A stretch of 64,000 nt of DNA. Source: Utricularia gibba. Taxonomy: Eukaryota > Streptophyta > Magnoliopsida > Lamiales > Lentibulariaceae. The DNA lies in NCBI GenBank assembly GCA_002189035.1, contig CM007991.1:3224001-3288000 (forward strand). The letters are read 5' to 3'. The notes beneath the pieces are model-generated. The model was given only the letters and a program-made list of their open reading frames with translations. It was not told where the DNA came from and searched no databases. Positions within the stretch are counted from its first letter, which is position 1, and each line of letters begins with the position of its first letter. A program made the position numbers and the translations under genes. This document shows, one piece after another, positions 13,567 to 26,734 of this stretch.

Positions 13567-14128
13567 TTACTAACTTGCTGAATAATGTTCTAATAAATAA
13601 TTTTATTATTTGAAAATAAGAAAAAATCTATTCTCAAATACGCCTTAATTATTTACCTTCTAAAAGAAGATATCACCATCCACTGCCCCATACCTTTATT
13701 ATTATTTTTGGAATAATTTCCGGAGCGAAATTTATCGCTTTCGGAAAGATGTTTTTTCAAAAATAGCATGTGGACGGGACACATTCACGCACGTGCATTG
13801 AAGCCACGTCACTAATAAGAATATTTGTGAGAAATTAATTTGTACCCAGATGGAAAAGAAAAAAAAACTTATTATGGAGGATCACTATTATTTTAATTTT
13901 TATTTTAATTGATTGATTTTCATAGGCATCCACGTGACAAAAGGGGAGTTTGAGGGTACGTAATAAAAATAATAAATAAATATAATAAAATGGGAATCAC
14001 ACGTTAGGAATGAGTAAGCACTGACACGTTACAAATACTCGCCAGGGGAGGCGAGTTTTCTCCTCCGATGGTGCTTTCAGAGGACAGCTTCCTGCCGACG
14101 AAAGAGTTCAAGGCCTCCTCCCTGAGAT

Positions 14129-16489
14129 ATGGGCTGCACCGCCTCCAAGATCAACGACTCGCCGCCGGTGGTATTATGTCGTGATCGCTGCGCGTTTCTG
14201 AACGACGCTTTCAGACTCCGCTTCGCCCTCGCGCAGTCCCATGCCGCTTATCTTCACTCGCTCGACGCTGTTGGAGTTTCCCTTCACGCGTTTTTTGACC
14301 GGAAAAGGGAAGAGGGGAGTGGATTGGCGCAACTTCCTGATTCGCGATCGCATTCCGGGTCCCATCTCCACTTCCGCTCCGATTCTGACTCCGGCGAGAC
14401 TGAATCAGAGCCCCGGAGTCATCTTGATGAAACCTCAGCCCCTTACGGCGTCGCGCCACCCGACTACGGGTATTCCTTTTTTGAACCCACTCCACCACCC
14501 GTTCTCAACGCGCATTTGAGCTCTGCGTCGTCGTTGAGTTCAAAAGCTCCTCCTCCTTCACCTCCGCCGCCGCCTCCATCGCCGCCCAGAACATCGACAT
14601 GGGATTTTCTAAATCCATTCGAAACATTCGAAAAGTACTACCCTGCTTACTATATGTCCGACCAATGGAAGGAAGGAGTTCCCGAACTGGAGAACGAGGA
14701 AAAAAACAAGACGACGCCGCCGCAGGCTCACAAAATCGTCACCGATCACAAGGCGGCGCCAAGCGGAGAACGCACAAATTCCGAAGAAACTTCAAAATCC
14801 GATCTCAGTGCTGCGAAAGATATACAGATGCTATTCCTCCGCGCCTCTGAATCTGGTAAAGTGATTAATGAATTTCTCGAAGTTGGGAAACTCCCATATC
14901 GTCCCAAACTGAGTCGCAGTGTTCATGGTAAAGCTTCCATCTTCAGAACCGCTTACTTCTGCGTATTCCTCACCCTCCGAATTCATTCTCTTGTCTTGTT
15001 TCATTTGGCAGTTCCAAGTCCAACAAAGATTCTGCATCTCTCCGCTCTGACCTTTCGAGTTCCAGGGCCTAAAAATCAGGATTCTGCAGCTTCAAAATTC
15101 GACCAAGATGTGAAACAGCGGCCCAGAAACCTTTCTTCCACTTTACAAGAGATTCTTCTCTGGGAGAAAAAGCTGTATGAAGAAGTTAAGGTAATTGTAC
15201 CAATCACTTCAATTCTTCACTTTTACTTCTTTGTCCGTTGGTGGGGTTGCATTATTCCATCCCTTTGGACAGTTGTAGCCATTGTTTTCATTTTCGGTAC
15301 CACTTTCTTTTCCCATCGGTGAGTCACTTCTTACCAATACCAATAATTGTAGCGAGTACGCTGCTCTTTCTCCTTCACTGCACAGGTATTGGTCCCTTGT
15401 ACAAACATACATTTGTGCTTTCTTCCTTCTGTTACTCCACACAGTATCATGTCTGTTATGGGTGCATTGTTTTTGTGAAGATGGAGGAGAAGATGAGGAT
15501 TCTGCACCAGCGCAAGGCTGGGAAACTCAGGGATTTAGACAGAAATGGCGCAGAGGCGTGCAAGGTTGATGAGAATAGAGTTCTGGTTAGAAGCTTGTCT
15601 GCAAAGATGAAGATTGTGATTCAGGTTGTCGATAGGATCTCAATGAAGATCAGCGTCTTGAGAGATGAGGAGCTCTGCCCTCTTCTCTACGAATTCATTC
15701 GTGGGTACGAATCCACACTCTGTAATGCATATGCTCCTCTTTCAGAAAACCACTTCATCTTCTCTCATGCACAGATTATCCAGTATGTGGAAGTCCATGC
15801 TCGAGTGCCATCGTTCACAGCGCGAGGCAGTGGAGAAAGCCAAAGGACTAGGACGTGATGCAGCTTCCCCTGAAATCGAAGCCCTACTTCAGCTTGATCG
15901 CGAACTCATAACCTGGGGGAAGACGTTTCTGCAGTGGTTCGGAGCGCAGAGAAGCTTCGTGCAAGCTTTAAACAACTGGCTGCTCAAGTGTCTCCTCTAC
16001 GTCCCTGAAGAAACCCCCGACGGAACAGCTCCGTTCTCCCCAGGCAGACTCGGGGCTCCCGAAATGTTCGTTGTCTGCAACGTATGGTCGCAGCTGCTCA
16101 CCAAGGTTTCAGAGCACGACGTCATTGATGCGATGGAGAGCCTCACGCATGACGTTCTCATGTCATGGGGAAGCTATGAATTGGATGCGTGTCAGAGGAG
16201 AAGGGACGAGGGAGATCAGAAGCTGGGCAGGGAGATCGAGGCATGGCAGAAAAGGGTCGCGCGGATGGCAAACGGAGTGCCGCCTATTCGAGACGGCGGC
16301 GTTTATCGGTACGGGAAGACGCAGAGAGGGAGCATCGAGTCGGCCCTCCAACGAACTTTTGAGACACTGGAGAAGCTTTCCGGTGATTGCTTGAAGGTTT
16401 ACGAGGAGCTCCTGCAGTGTATCAAAGATGGCAGCAGCACCGGAGCTTCCCTGGAAACGAAGACTGGAAGTCTTCACACGGCCATATGA
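14129..16489 (+). CDS. DUF630/DUF632 protein (NRG2/ROH1-like family)
   Basis: Exons 14129-14927, 15012-15190, 15481-15704 and 15775-16489 total 1917 nt, 638 aa. The N-terminus MGCTASKI has Gly2 and Cys3, fitting myristoylation/palmitoylation, followed by the DUF630 pattern (VVLCRDRCAFLNDAFRLRFA, HAAYLHSLDAVGVSL). A Pro-rich low-complexity linker holds long proline runs. DUF632 then begins near the LFLRASESGKVINEFLEVGK segment and carries LWEKKLYEEVK and GLSSMWKSMLECHRSQ. Members include NRG2, a nitrate-signalling regulator in Arabidopsis; whether this copy does that is unknown. The third intron ends CACAG at 15774, and phase requires a GG|A split glycine codon. The frame is intact. Confidence 0.93.
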
Positions 16490-16518
16490 TCTTTCGGTCT
16501 CCGCTGTAACTTATTAAA

Positions 16519-16574
16519 TGGGCCGTTGACATTTATGAATTAAAGTCCGGCCCGGACCGGCCCAAATAGGCCCA
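16519..16574. promoter_or_regulatory. Cluster of site II (TGGGCC/GGCCCA) elements before PIS
   Basis: TGGGCC at 16519-16524, GGCCCA at 16559-16564 and GGCCCA at 16569-16574 lie 130-190 bp upstream of the PIS start codon. Site II elements are bound by TCP factors and are common in promoters of plant housekeeping genes. The motifs are seen directly; function is inferred. Confidence 0.45.
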
Positions 16575-16705
16575 CCTTTATTCTTTTTTATGACGGAGGA
16601 GTAAAATGATTTTTTTTTCTCTTTTTAATTTCTGTAATTCTTAGTTCTACACTTTTGAGTGAAGAAACGCGCGGCTGTAGCGGAGTAATTGGCGAAGGTT
16701 AGGCG

Positions 16706-18421
16706 ATGGCAGAGAAATCTCGGCCCATCAGTATCTTGACTGTTTATCTCTACGCACCCAACATAATTGGTAACTGCTTGTTTCTTTCCTGTTGTTTCTG
16801 CTGTTGTATATGTAATGAAAAGAATGGTGTAATGGTGCTTGATTGATTTCCAGGGTATGTTAGAATTCTGCTGAATTGCGTTGCTTTTTCCGTGTGGTTC
16901 AGGGATAAGTATCTGTTTTCTTTTCTATATCTTGTTAGGTGAGGATCATGTCGCATCAGGATTTCTTTTTTGGGTCTTTTCTGTCATTCCCGTATTTTGT
17001 ATGTAATGCATTGGGTGGCTGGTTCGCGCGCAAATTGAATCAAGGTGAGGGATTGTTTTCTGGACAGATGCAATATCAACGCTAGTTTTTGTTTGCCCTG
17101 TAAGATTTCAATCTAACCGAATAATCAGCATTCTGATTACTTCTTGTTTTCAGTTTCAACGTTTGGAGCTGTTCTGGACATGGTTACCGATAGGTCTTAT
17201 ATTGCACGCCCTTGTTAGTTTTTTTTCTTGGTTATTCATCCAGCTTAACCCGTTTTATACTGCAGGATAAGTACTAGTTTGCTGGTAATTCTGTCACAAG
17301 TTTTCAGGTGGATTCTTCAAGACTGTTCTTCCTTTAAATGATTTTGTGCATTTTTTTTTTCACTCCATGCTTTGCAGGCCTGGACTCGTATTCTTAGCAT
17401 TACTGGCGTTAGATATAGCTAGCCACTGGTTGCAGATGTATAGGTAATTTACTTGTTCCAACATTCTCGATCTCCTTGGATTGGTCCTTTCCCTTGTGTC
17501 TATCTTTTGAAGTCTCGAGTTTGAACGTTGGTGTTATTCTTTTGTATACAGCTCTTTTCTGGCGGGCAAGAGTAGCCACAAAGATGTTAAGGATAGCAAA
17601 AGCTGGCTTATTAAACTGTATTATGGGAATCGGAAATTCATGGCTTACTGCTGTGTCCTGTGAGGTTAATTTGCTGTTCCAGTTTTCTCCTATTCAGTCT
17701 TACACCCACGCCATCACTTATTTTCTCCATCTCGCAGCATTTTTTTAAGGAATCATTTTTCAGGTCCTATACATAATGTTATTCCTCCTGTCAAAGAATC
17801 AAACTCAGAGACTGACGGATGTATGTTTTCCAAATATGATAGCTTATATCTCCTCATAGCTTACTTAAAAGCTGCTGTGTTATCACCCATATCCCTTTTT
17901 ATCAGGTTTTTGTAAATGCTGCTACTCAAGACTGGTTCTCTATATTTCTACTTTCTGTCTGTCTTTTTTGGCTGGATGATCAAACAGTTGGTTAATCTTA
18001 TACAGGTGGGGTAAATTCTCGTTTAATTCACCACTGAAAGTATCTGTGTCATGTGTTTAAATCATCGTGGCTTAGTTCCATCGTTGGTTTTTATTAATAA
18101 CAGAGCATGTGTTTCAGAACTAAGCATCTGTTACGCATTCGCTTAAACTCCAAAATCATCAAATCCCTTGATGATGGAGATAATGCTATTGTTCTCTGAT
18201 GCCAGATGAAGATAGCAGCAGATACCTGTTTCATGTATGACATTTTGAAGAAGCAGCAGTATGCGGCCCTATGTGTGTCGCCTGCAATCGAGATGGATCC
18301 GGTAGCATGCCCTCGTTTTTTTGGTATGTTATCACAGTTCTTGAAGAGGTTGCTCCCCTCCTTGAATCCACCGGTAAGTTGTCCCCAACCAATGGATGAC
18401 TATTGTACTCTTCTTGTGTAA
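16706..18421 (+). pseudogene. PIS: Phosphatidylinositol synthase (CDP-DAG-inositol phosphotransferase), damaged copy
   Basis: Ten exons fit plant PIS: 16706-16769, 16854-about 16950, about 17007-17044, 17154-17193, 17266-17307, 17378-17443, 17552-17664, 17764-17820, 17906-18005, 18206-18421. Conserved pieces include VYLYAPNIIG, STFGAVLDMVTDR, LDIASHWLQMYS and WLIKLYYGNRKFM. PIS makes phosphatidylinositol in the ER membrane. Damage: (1) the motif D-x2-D-G-x2-A-R reads N-A-L-G-G-W-F-A-R, so the first two aspartates are Asn and Gly, while the last two survive; (2) the third exon lacks an acceptor AG (GTA then TTTTG); (3) two bases appear missing near 17655, giving TGA at 17660-17662; (4) an extra T near 17967; (5) the last exon runs ~50 residues past the usual KKQ-type end. 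Either a pseudogene or a very poor sequence. Confidence 0.75.
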
Positions 18422-18652
18422 ATACAGTAGACCCTCCATAGCAAAGATGAGGATTTCACCGGAGGTGCATCTCCGGCCAACAGATTCCATGGTTCTTATT
18501 AAGCCACTGAGCACTTTGCCGGCCAACTGGCGGCCGCCGGCTACAAACCTCCGACAGTTTGCACTTTCTGTGCTTGTTAACGTATCTACTTCCTGAATAA
18601 TGACTCATTTTTTATCATTTCAATATGTAATAATAATATTTTTTTTTTTAAA

Positions 18653-18672
18653 GAAGAAGAAGAAGAAGAAGA
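18653..18672 (+). repeat. AAG trinucleotide microsatellite
   Basis: About seven AAG units follow a T9 tract in the AT-rich gap between PIS and SKP1. No feature depends on it. Confidence 0.8.
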
Positions 18673-18811
18673 CTTAGACAACTGCACAAGGTAATTAATA
18701 TATTTTTGAATTTTTAAAGCTGAATCATAAATGTAGTGTTGTTTTATATTTAGGAATTTCAAAGTGCATTTAGATGAATTTGGAGGCTAGGGCTTTTCAA
18801 AATAGAAAGCG

Positions 18812-19648
18812 ATGTCGTCGACTGGAGCCGCACCGCAGAAGATGATCCATCTGAGGAGTTCTGATGGGGAAGCCTTCGAGGTCGAGGAGGTTGTGGCGCT
18901 CGAATCGCTGACTATCAGACACATGATTGAGGATGGATGCGCTGATAACGCTATTCCGCTACCTAACGTCAGCGCTAAGATCCTCGCGAAGGTGATTGAG
19001 TATTGCAAGCGTCATGTGGAGGCCGCGGCGAAGGCCGCCGAGGGAGGTGTGTCCGTTGGGGAGAGAGTCACTGACGATGAATTGAAGGCCTTTGATGCGG
19101 AGTTTGTCAAGGTTGATCAGGGGACACTTTTTGACCTGATTTTGGTACATCTCTCGTCCCTTTTTCCCTCGCAATTAGCTTCGCGAATTGTTTATATCTC
19201 GTTTACTGTTTTCTTGTTGTTGATTTTAGTCTGCCGGTTGTTTGTTTTCCTTTTTGGTGGATAAGAGAATTTGGGCTTTTCATCAACGGAACAATCTTTT
19301 TGGCTCGCTTGTTCCTAGTTAAACATTGTGCTTTCTCTTCATCCTTAGGCACTACCACTACTTGATTATTATTGTTGGATTGTTGGCTTTTTTGGAAATT
19401 TACTGCTGTTCCAACATTGCTCTATGTTACCACTTCTTATTTGTAGATGATCCTGTTCTGTATTTATCTTTCAGGCTGCAAACTACCTGAACATCAAGAG
19501 CTTGCTTGACCTGACATGCCAAACTGTGGCTGACATGATCAAAGGGAAGACCCCGGAGGAGATCCGAAAGACCTTTAATATCAAGAACGACTTCACTCCA
19601 GAGGAGGAGGAAGAGGTTCGCAGGGAGAATGCATGGGCCTTCGAATGA
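18812..19648 (+). CDS. SKP1: SKP1-like protein (SCF ubiquitin ligase adaptor)
   Basis: Two exons, 18812-19144 and 19475-19648, encode 168 aa. The N-terminal POZ-like half starts [20 protein letters not shown] and has [20 protein letters not shown]. The C-terminal half holds the F-box binding helices ([40 protein letters not shown]) and ends ENAWAFE. This is the normal length and ending for plant ASK proteins. SKP1 bridges CUL1 and F-box proteins in SCF complexes of nucleus and cytosol. The single phase-0 intron splits the POZ and skp domains, as in Arabidopsis ASK1. The frame is intact. Confidence 0.96.
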
Positions 19649-20585
19649 TCGTAACCCCCTTCCCAACTTTCGTTCCATCGCCATGCTACCAGACTTGTAT
19701 GCATTGCAGTAGTAGATATCTCCATGTTTCTTCTCCTCAAGCGTGTATGATCTCGTGACCATTTGACCCTTGTCGTTGAAGCTTGCTTATCACTTTATTG
19801 TGATTGACACTTGCTTTTCTGTGTTCAATCCTATGTTCTCGTTGATCCCAGCTTCTCTTATTTGCATACATGTCTATGATCAGTGTTACGTCTCTACATA
19901 AAAATGTTTACATGATGCTGAAGGAGTGAATATGTTCACATGATGACGAGACTGGCAATCTGTTTGTTCAACAAAAGTACTCTTGGTTGCGCTAATGCTA
20001 CAGGGATCAGAACACAGGGTTGCTGGTTTTGAGATTGTGAACACCACAAGTCACTGGTGATGCCCGATCAGGAAGAGTTCCTCTCTCAAGATTGTTCTTG
20101 ATTTCGAGTGTGTACTTGTCAAATGCTTGATCGATCTTTTCGCCGAAGTGCTTGCTTCAGTCATTGATCGAAGAGTCATCCTTTTCTTCCCGGAACTTTC
20201 TCCTTCTGCAAAAGCTCTATTTTATTTCAGGCCCAAGCCTATTTTATGCGTCTATGGCCCAATGATTTTTCTCTGCAACATACTCGGAAAAATGGTGGAG
20301 GGGACAACCCAGGAATTGTTGAAAAACTACCGGTAAAGATATGGCTGTGCCGGCTCCGCTTATTGTCACTCCGCGCATCTGTGTCGGGAAAATTGTGTAT
20401 TTGTTCGGCGATGAAATTTTTGCTTCGTATCGTATAATTCTCTGTACTTCCGCGCAGAGAAGCCTTATCCTGATCGTTGATGCGCACTAACGATAAAGGT
20501 ATTCCTAATGATTGAATTTCATGAACAGGCGTAACAGCTTCGTTACTTGACATGGGAGAAGGTACAGAAAGCTTATGTACCACAA
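19649..20585. other. Spacer between convergent SKP1 and USP-kinase genes
   Basis: Both flanking genes end here, so much of this is 3' untranslated sequence. The short open frames inside have no recognisable domain, and I see no other gene. Confidence 0.4.
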
Positions 20586-23386
20586 CTAGTCTAAACTTGG
20601 TGACCTACTCCATTTTTTTTTCATGTACTCCTCCGCAGAGAGAGGGCTGCTCGATGAAGATGCAGTGTCGTCGTTCACATCATGAAATGCGACTGTAAGA
20701 TGAGATTCTGCACTGGATTCTGGTACAGTTCTTCATCGTTGTAATCATCACAAGTCTTGTGGCGGTTATCCTTATCCATGTCAATTTGTGGTGTCTTTCC
20801 ATCTAGGACCTGTAGAATCTGAAGCAGTAGAAGAAAAATTATAATGGTTCTTGTGGAAAATGAGAGGTTAATCCGAAAAACTCATAATCCACCTGGTTCA
20901 TTCTGGGGCGAAGCGTGGCAGCTTGAGCGAGACAGAGTTTTGCTGCTAGGGCCAATCTTCGTACTTGCTCATCATCAAATTTGCCACCTAAGTTTGGGTC
21001 CAATATGCTGCTTATATCTGGACTTGTTAGTTTAGGCTTTGCCTGAAGGAGATGATTAATAATTGTAAGGACATTTCCTCTTCGTAGAGAATCTGAGACA
21101 CATCAGTTTACTTCTTACCCACATGACTAAGCTTTGTTGGCCTTTTTTAGGTTCAGAGGTGATGGGTTTCCTCCCAGAGAGCAGCTCTAGAAGAACTACA
21201 CCATAGGCATAGACATCAATTTTTTCGCTTACTCTACCATACATGAAGTACTCAGGCGCGAGGTAGCCGAATGTCCCTACTAAATCATTGTGCATCAGGA
21301 AAGACGATTTTTGAGGTCCCCATACTGCTAGTCCAAAGTCGCTAAGCTGTAACAGTACCCAAGATATCTTTGAGCAGAATTGATCAAAGTGAGGGTAAAC
21401 GCCCCAATTTTTATTTCTGTCATACCTGTGGTTCCAGCTCCTCAGTTAGAAGGATGTTTGATGACTTCACATCTCTGTGAATGACAGGGTTGGGGATGCA
21501 TTGTGTAGATAGTCTAGAACCTCTGCAAGCCCATGTGCAATTTTGAATCTCGCTTCCCATGCCAGTGATGCCTCGCCCTTTCCATTACCTGATATGATGC
21601 TCAGCAGTTAATTAGGAGATCAATTTAGAAATCTGATTCTTGTCCTACTTGCCTTGAAGATTCTGTTCCAAATTTCCTCTTTGTAAAAGCTCGTAAACAG
21701 AGATCAGCTCATTGTTTTCAATGCATATCCCGAGGAAGGGTGTGATTCTTTTATGTTTGATTGTTGTCATTATGTCAACTTCCTTAGCGAAATCCTTATG
21801 TCCTCCTTTTGATGATAACATAACCTTTGCAGCAATCTTCTTGCCATCAGGAAGAATCCCTTTGTAGACACAGTTGCATCCTCCGGTTCCTATTAGGTTT
21901 GCTAAATGCATTGTCCAAAGAAACCTTTCAGCGTATGAATAACTATAGACAACAGGAAAAAAAGAAGAGTAAGCCACCTGTGGAGAACTCAGAGGTGGCC
22001 TTTCGGAGAGTACAGTAGCTGAAAACTTCACATTGAAATGGGCTTTTAATTGGTATGAGCCTCAAGTCTGTGTTCAATTCCTGTTGACTGATATCTAATT
22101 CTCTTGGACTCATTTCTGATAATACTTCACTCTTACTTTCCCAGGGGTCCTGATCTGCTCCACTTGTTGGAGAGCTCAATACCAAGACATCAGGCAATGA
22201 ACGACATGGCAAGCTCATCACCCATCGCACCACAGACATCTTTCTTGCACTCTGTACGTATCTTGTCATTAAGCTTGATGTCCGAAGCAACAGTGGCCAT
22301 CCAGGAAGGTCTGTTCTGCAATCCTCCGTAGGTAGTGAAATCGATGTGGAAGAGCACCTCTTGCTTCCCCCACAAGGCTGAACTTTTCCTCCTCCGCCTT
22401 CAGATCACTGACTTCGCCATCAGTGTGGTATCCGCATATCCTCAATCCTTCTGACTCCTGAGGCTCCGGTACACTCTTTTCACTCATATAATTTTCCATA
22501 GCATGACAAGTCTCTGTTTCTTCACACTTTCCTGCAACACCAAATTCACTCCCACCTTTAAAAGGTATATGGAGAACGAATTGTCTTAAGTTGCGCTCCG
22601 GCGTTGTACCTTCAATACTTAGGCTAGAAGATGATGACCTGCGTAAGACGATCTTCCCGTTGTAAACAGCAATGACATCAGCAGTCACAGGGAGTCTCTT
22701 TATGCAGTACTTTGCAATTGATGACCATCCCCTGTGTTTTGTGTTTAGATCCTTAATTACATCCTTATCAAATTTAAATTATGTGCGGAACACAGGAATT
22801 CCAAGTGTCAGATATGAGCTTCTCCTCACCTGATTCCTCTGTGTCCACTTACTCCCACAACGACAGTGGACGCTAAGTGCTTCTTTGCTTCTCTAACAAG
22901 AACTTTTCTGTATGATTTCCCCTTGAAGATCTCTGCACTAAAAACCACCTGGAGAAAGACAGCCATCCAAACGTAAGTACTACTCACCTGCCCCAGAGCA
23001 AGCAATTGGTTCGGATCTCATCTATGACGCCGTACAAATAATCCTACAGTTGCCTCTGCAGGTCTCTTGTTCGTACAAAATGTTTGGAAGATGGGAATGA
23101 ACCTGCTTTTGTGCGCACAAACTCGAGTACTCTTCCATATAACCCTCCAGCAGAGCTTTCTCCTTGGAAAGGCGAGCTGAGGCAATTCAGTTATAATACA
23201 AGATCAATTGGAGTCAAGTCTGGCGGTTAGTTTGCTAGCGTGTAAAAGAGTACCAGAATTCGGGCAAACATGAAGAGCCAATACACTGTCTCCAGGATGA
23301 GTTATCTTCTCCAATACCCACACCAGCAATCCCTGATCTTCCTCTCCTCTTCCCCCCATTCCCACAAGTACACCCTTCTTCCCCAT
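20586..23386 (-). CDS. USP-domain receptor-like cytoplasmic kinase, three apparent frameshifts
   Basis: Exons 23254-23386, 23103-23176, 22830-22948, 21978-22731, 21653-21901, 21426-21588, 21119-21346, 20893-21042, 20586-20818. The N-terminus is a universal-stress-protein domain ([32 protein letters not shown]). A linker leads to the kinase domain: [18 protein letters not shown], catalytic [40 protein letters not shown]. The ATP lysine in KKIAAKVM is present. Three one-base deletions are inferred: about 22302-22312, about 21487-21495 (a C run before the HRD motif) and about 20713-20722. The raw sum is 2103 nt; adding three gives 2106 nt, 701 aa, with the usual [12 protein letters not shown] end at 20586. 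The unrepaired frame stops early. One intron (donor at 21647-21652) uses GCAAGT rather than GT. Confidence 0.85.
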
Positions 23387-23490
23387 TCCCAATGGCCTGG
23401 CTCTGCTCCCCTCTTCAGTCCATGAGCAATGGCTTCTGATTCATCCAGAGTCGAAAAGGCAACAACGCAGATAAGCACAAGACCGAACCC

Positions 23491-23513
23491 GGTGGGGGGT
23501 TGGGGGGGAGGAG
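23491..23513 (+). other. G-rich run in the upstream region of the USP-kinase
   Basis: Runs of six and seven G separated by TT, followed by shorter G runs, on the plus strand about 105 bp upstream of the kinase start. It could fold as a G-quadruplex in DNA. On the transcribed leader it would be C-rich. Confidence 0.3.
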
Positions 23514-24163
23514 TGAATCTTGCAATGGGAGAAGATGTGGAGCAAAGAAGATGTTCTTAAATGTATCGAGAAGAAAGAAGCATGTGATGGTGAGGATTCT
23601 TTTTCTACCTGGAAAGTTGACAAGGAAACATTGGGACTATTTAAATGACCCCCGGGGACCACGCTTTGAGCCCCACAAAAATATTAACTTCCCGGTTAGA
23701 AACTTGACTGCTGATGATCAAATCCTAACCCCCGTCTGGAGTCGGGGGAGAGGGTCTGTCTGTTCTACGGTTAGCGGTTGATTTAACGGCGTTAACGGCC
23801 GAATCTCTTTCATTTATTTCATTTTGGCGACGCCTAGGAGGGGACTGGCACCATAAATGTCGGGAGTTCAAAGTCAAGGGTGTTGTTTACTGCCGGTAAC
23901 TAACCTTGTTGCAGGGACTCAATTCTTTTGGTGTCCTCAAACCACCATCATCAAGCAGGTTAAGTGCTAGTGACTTAACTGGAGTATCAGTGCATCTACA
24001 CAATGAAAGAGCAGTACAGTTGCTAAGGTATGATATCACGACGACACTGCAGGTATCTGCTTTCCCTAGTTCGTTCTTGTGCATAATGTAGTAGTAGTAG
24101 CAGTGGTTGCTGGGAGTAAGTAGTAGTGGCAAGTGGGGTATGGTAGGGGAGAGCAAGCTCATG
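23514..24163. other. Spacer between USP-kinase promoter and ROP 3' end
   Basis: Holds the USP-kinase promoter and the ROP 3' untranslated region, with a short TAG repeat near 24089-24103. No further gene is evident. Confidence 0.4.
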
Positions 24164-25685
<1,522 letters not shown>

Positions 25686-25884
25686 CTACCAGACGCCTGC
25701 GGTCCAAGCGAAGAAGTGTTTTTAAAGAGCGGGTTCGGAAATCTTGGGATCGAAGTCCCCAAATTCAGAAACGTAAAACCCTAAAAATTACAATAAAAAA
25801 TCAACCCCACAACACCAAACCCAACAACCGTATTAATTGCAACAAGAATCACGATTCCCAGACCCACCACAAAATGTGTGTGCC

Positions 25885-25898
25885 AAGAGAGCGAGAGC

Positions 25899-25929
<31 letters not shown>

Positions 25930-25930
25930 T
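25885..25930 (+). repeat. GA microsatellite upstream of ROP
   Basis: An almost pure GA tract (with a few GC units at its left end) about 230 bp upstream of the ROP start; on the coding strand it is a CT-rich tract, common in plant 5' leaders. Confidence 0.85.
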
Positions 25931-26734
25931 CAGCTGTCAAAGAGAGAGAAGGATTCCGGTGATGGAATTGACGCCGATGGCATTGTGGGAAGTTTGAAAG
26001 ACAGCGAACGGGTATTTGTTTGTTCAAATGCAAGTGGAGCAGCAGCTGTAGCTGCAGCAAGCAGAAGCAAGAACCTCGACTTGCTATCGGACCGGACCGG
26101 AGCGGACTTCCAGGTTCTATCCTACGCTAAGCCGACATCAGGTCCCTGCGCTACGCCGCTATCACCTCGCACTTATTATTTATTGCCAAGCACCCGCACT
26201 CCGCCATCTTTTTTCAAATTTCAAAATATCGCACTTTTTTCAAATCAAATTTTATATTTTTCCTAATGTGGCCTTTTAGTTTATTCCTGAAAGCAATTAT
26301 TGAGACTTAAAAATATATTTATTTAATAATAAAATTACTTCTAAATTGTTTTTAAAATATATTTGGAATATTGATTTAAAATACGGTTTTCATTACAAAT
26401 TATTTGAATTTAGAATTCAAACATTAGAAAAAAAAGTATTTGGACATCCCAAATGGTCGTTCATTCTAGTGCTAATCTCGCACAAAGACATTTTACTTTA
26501 GATCAAATGGAATCCGACGCATTATTACTAATTTGATTGCACCAGAATGACGTTGCACGAACAAACGATGACTATCTGATCATATCAAATTTGAATCTTG
26601 GGAGGGAAAATGAGAATAACTAATTATCAAAATGATCCATAGAAGCAAACACGCATACTTTTAGCCATAGGTCCGGATAATTCTGAGGCACAGCAAGAAA
26701 AGACTCCACTGCATGCTCAGGAACCTGGAGGGGA
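25931..26734. other. AT-rich spacer between ROP promoter and proteasome 3' end
   Basis: From about 26200 the DNA is AT-rich with homopolymer runs and no coding signal. The open frame at 25874-26266 is driven by the GA repeat. Confidence 0.4.

Larger units (their letters stand above)
12032..14128. other. 2.1-kb spacer with simple repeats, an orphan ORF and a MITE
   Basis: Between IDH1 and the DUF630/632 gene. It holds the orphan minus ORF at 12213-12605, a GCA repeat (about 13000-13020), a CTAT repeat (about 13066-13081), and the inverted-repeat element at 13331-13566. After 13570 the DNA is strongly AT-rich with no coding signal. A plus-strand open frame at 12519-13148 shows no recognisable domain and was not accepted. 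Confidence 0.5.

Noticed and set aside
20127..20336. 69-codon frame in the SKP1/USP-kinase spacer
   Set aside because: No domain, and it lies in probable 3' untranslated DNA.
25874..26266. 130-codon frame at the GA repeat
   Set aside because: The Arg/Glu run comes from the microsatellite.
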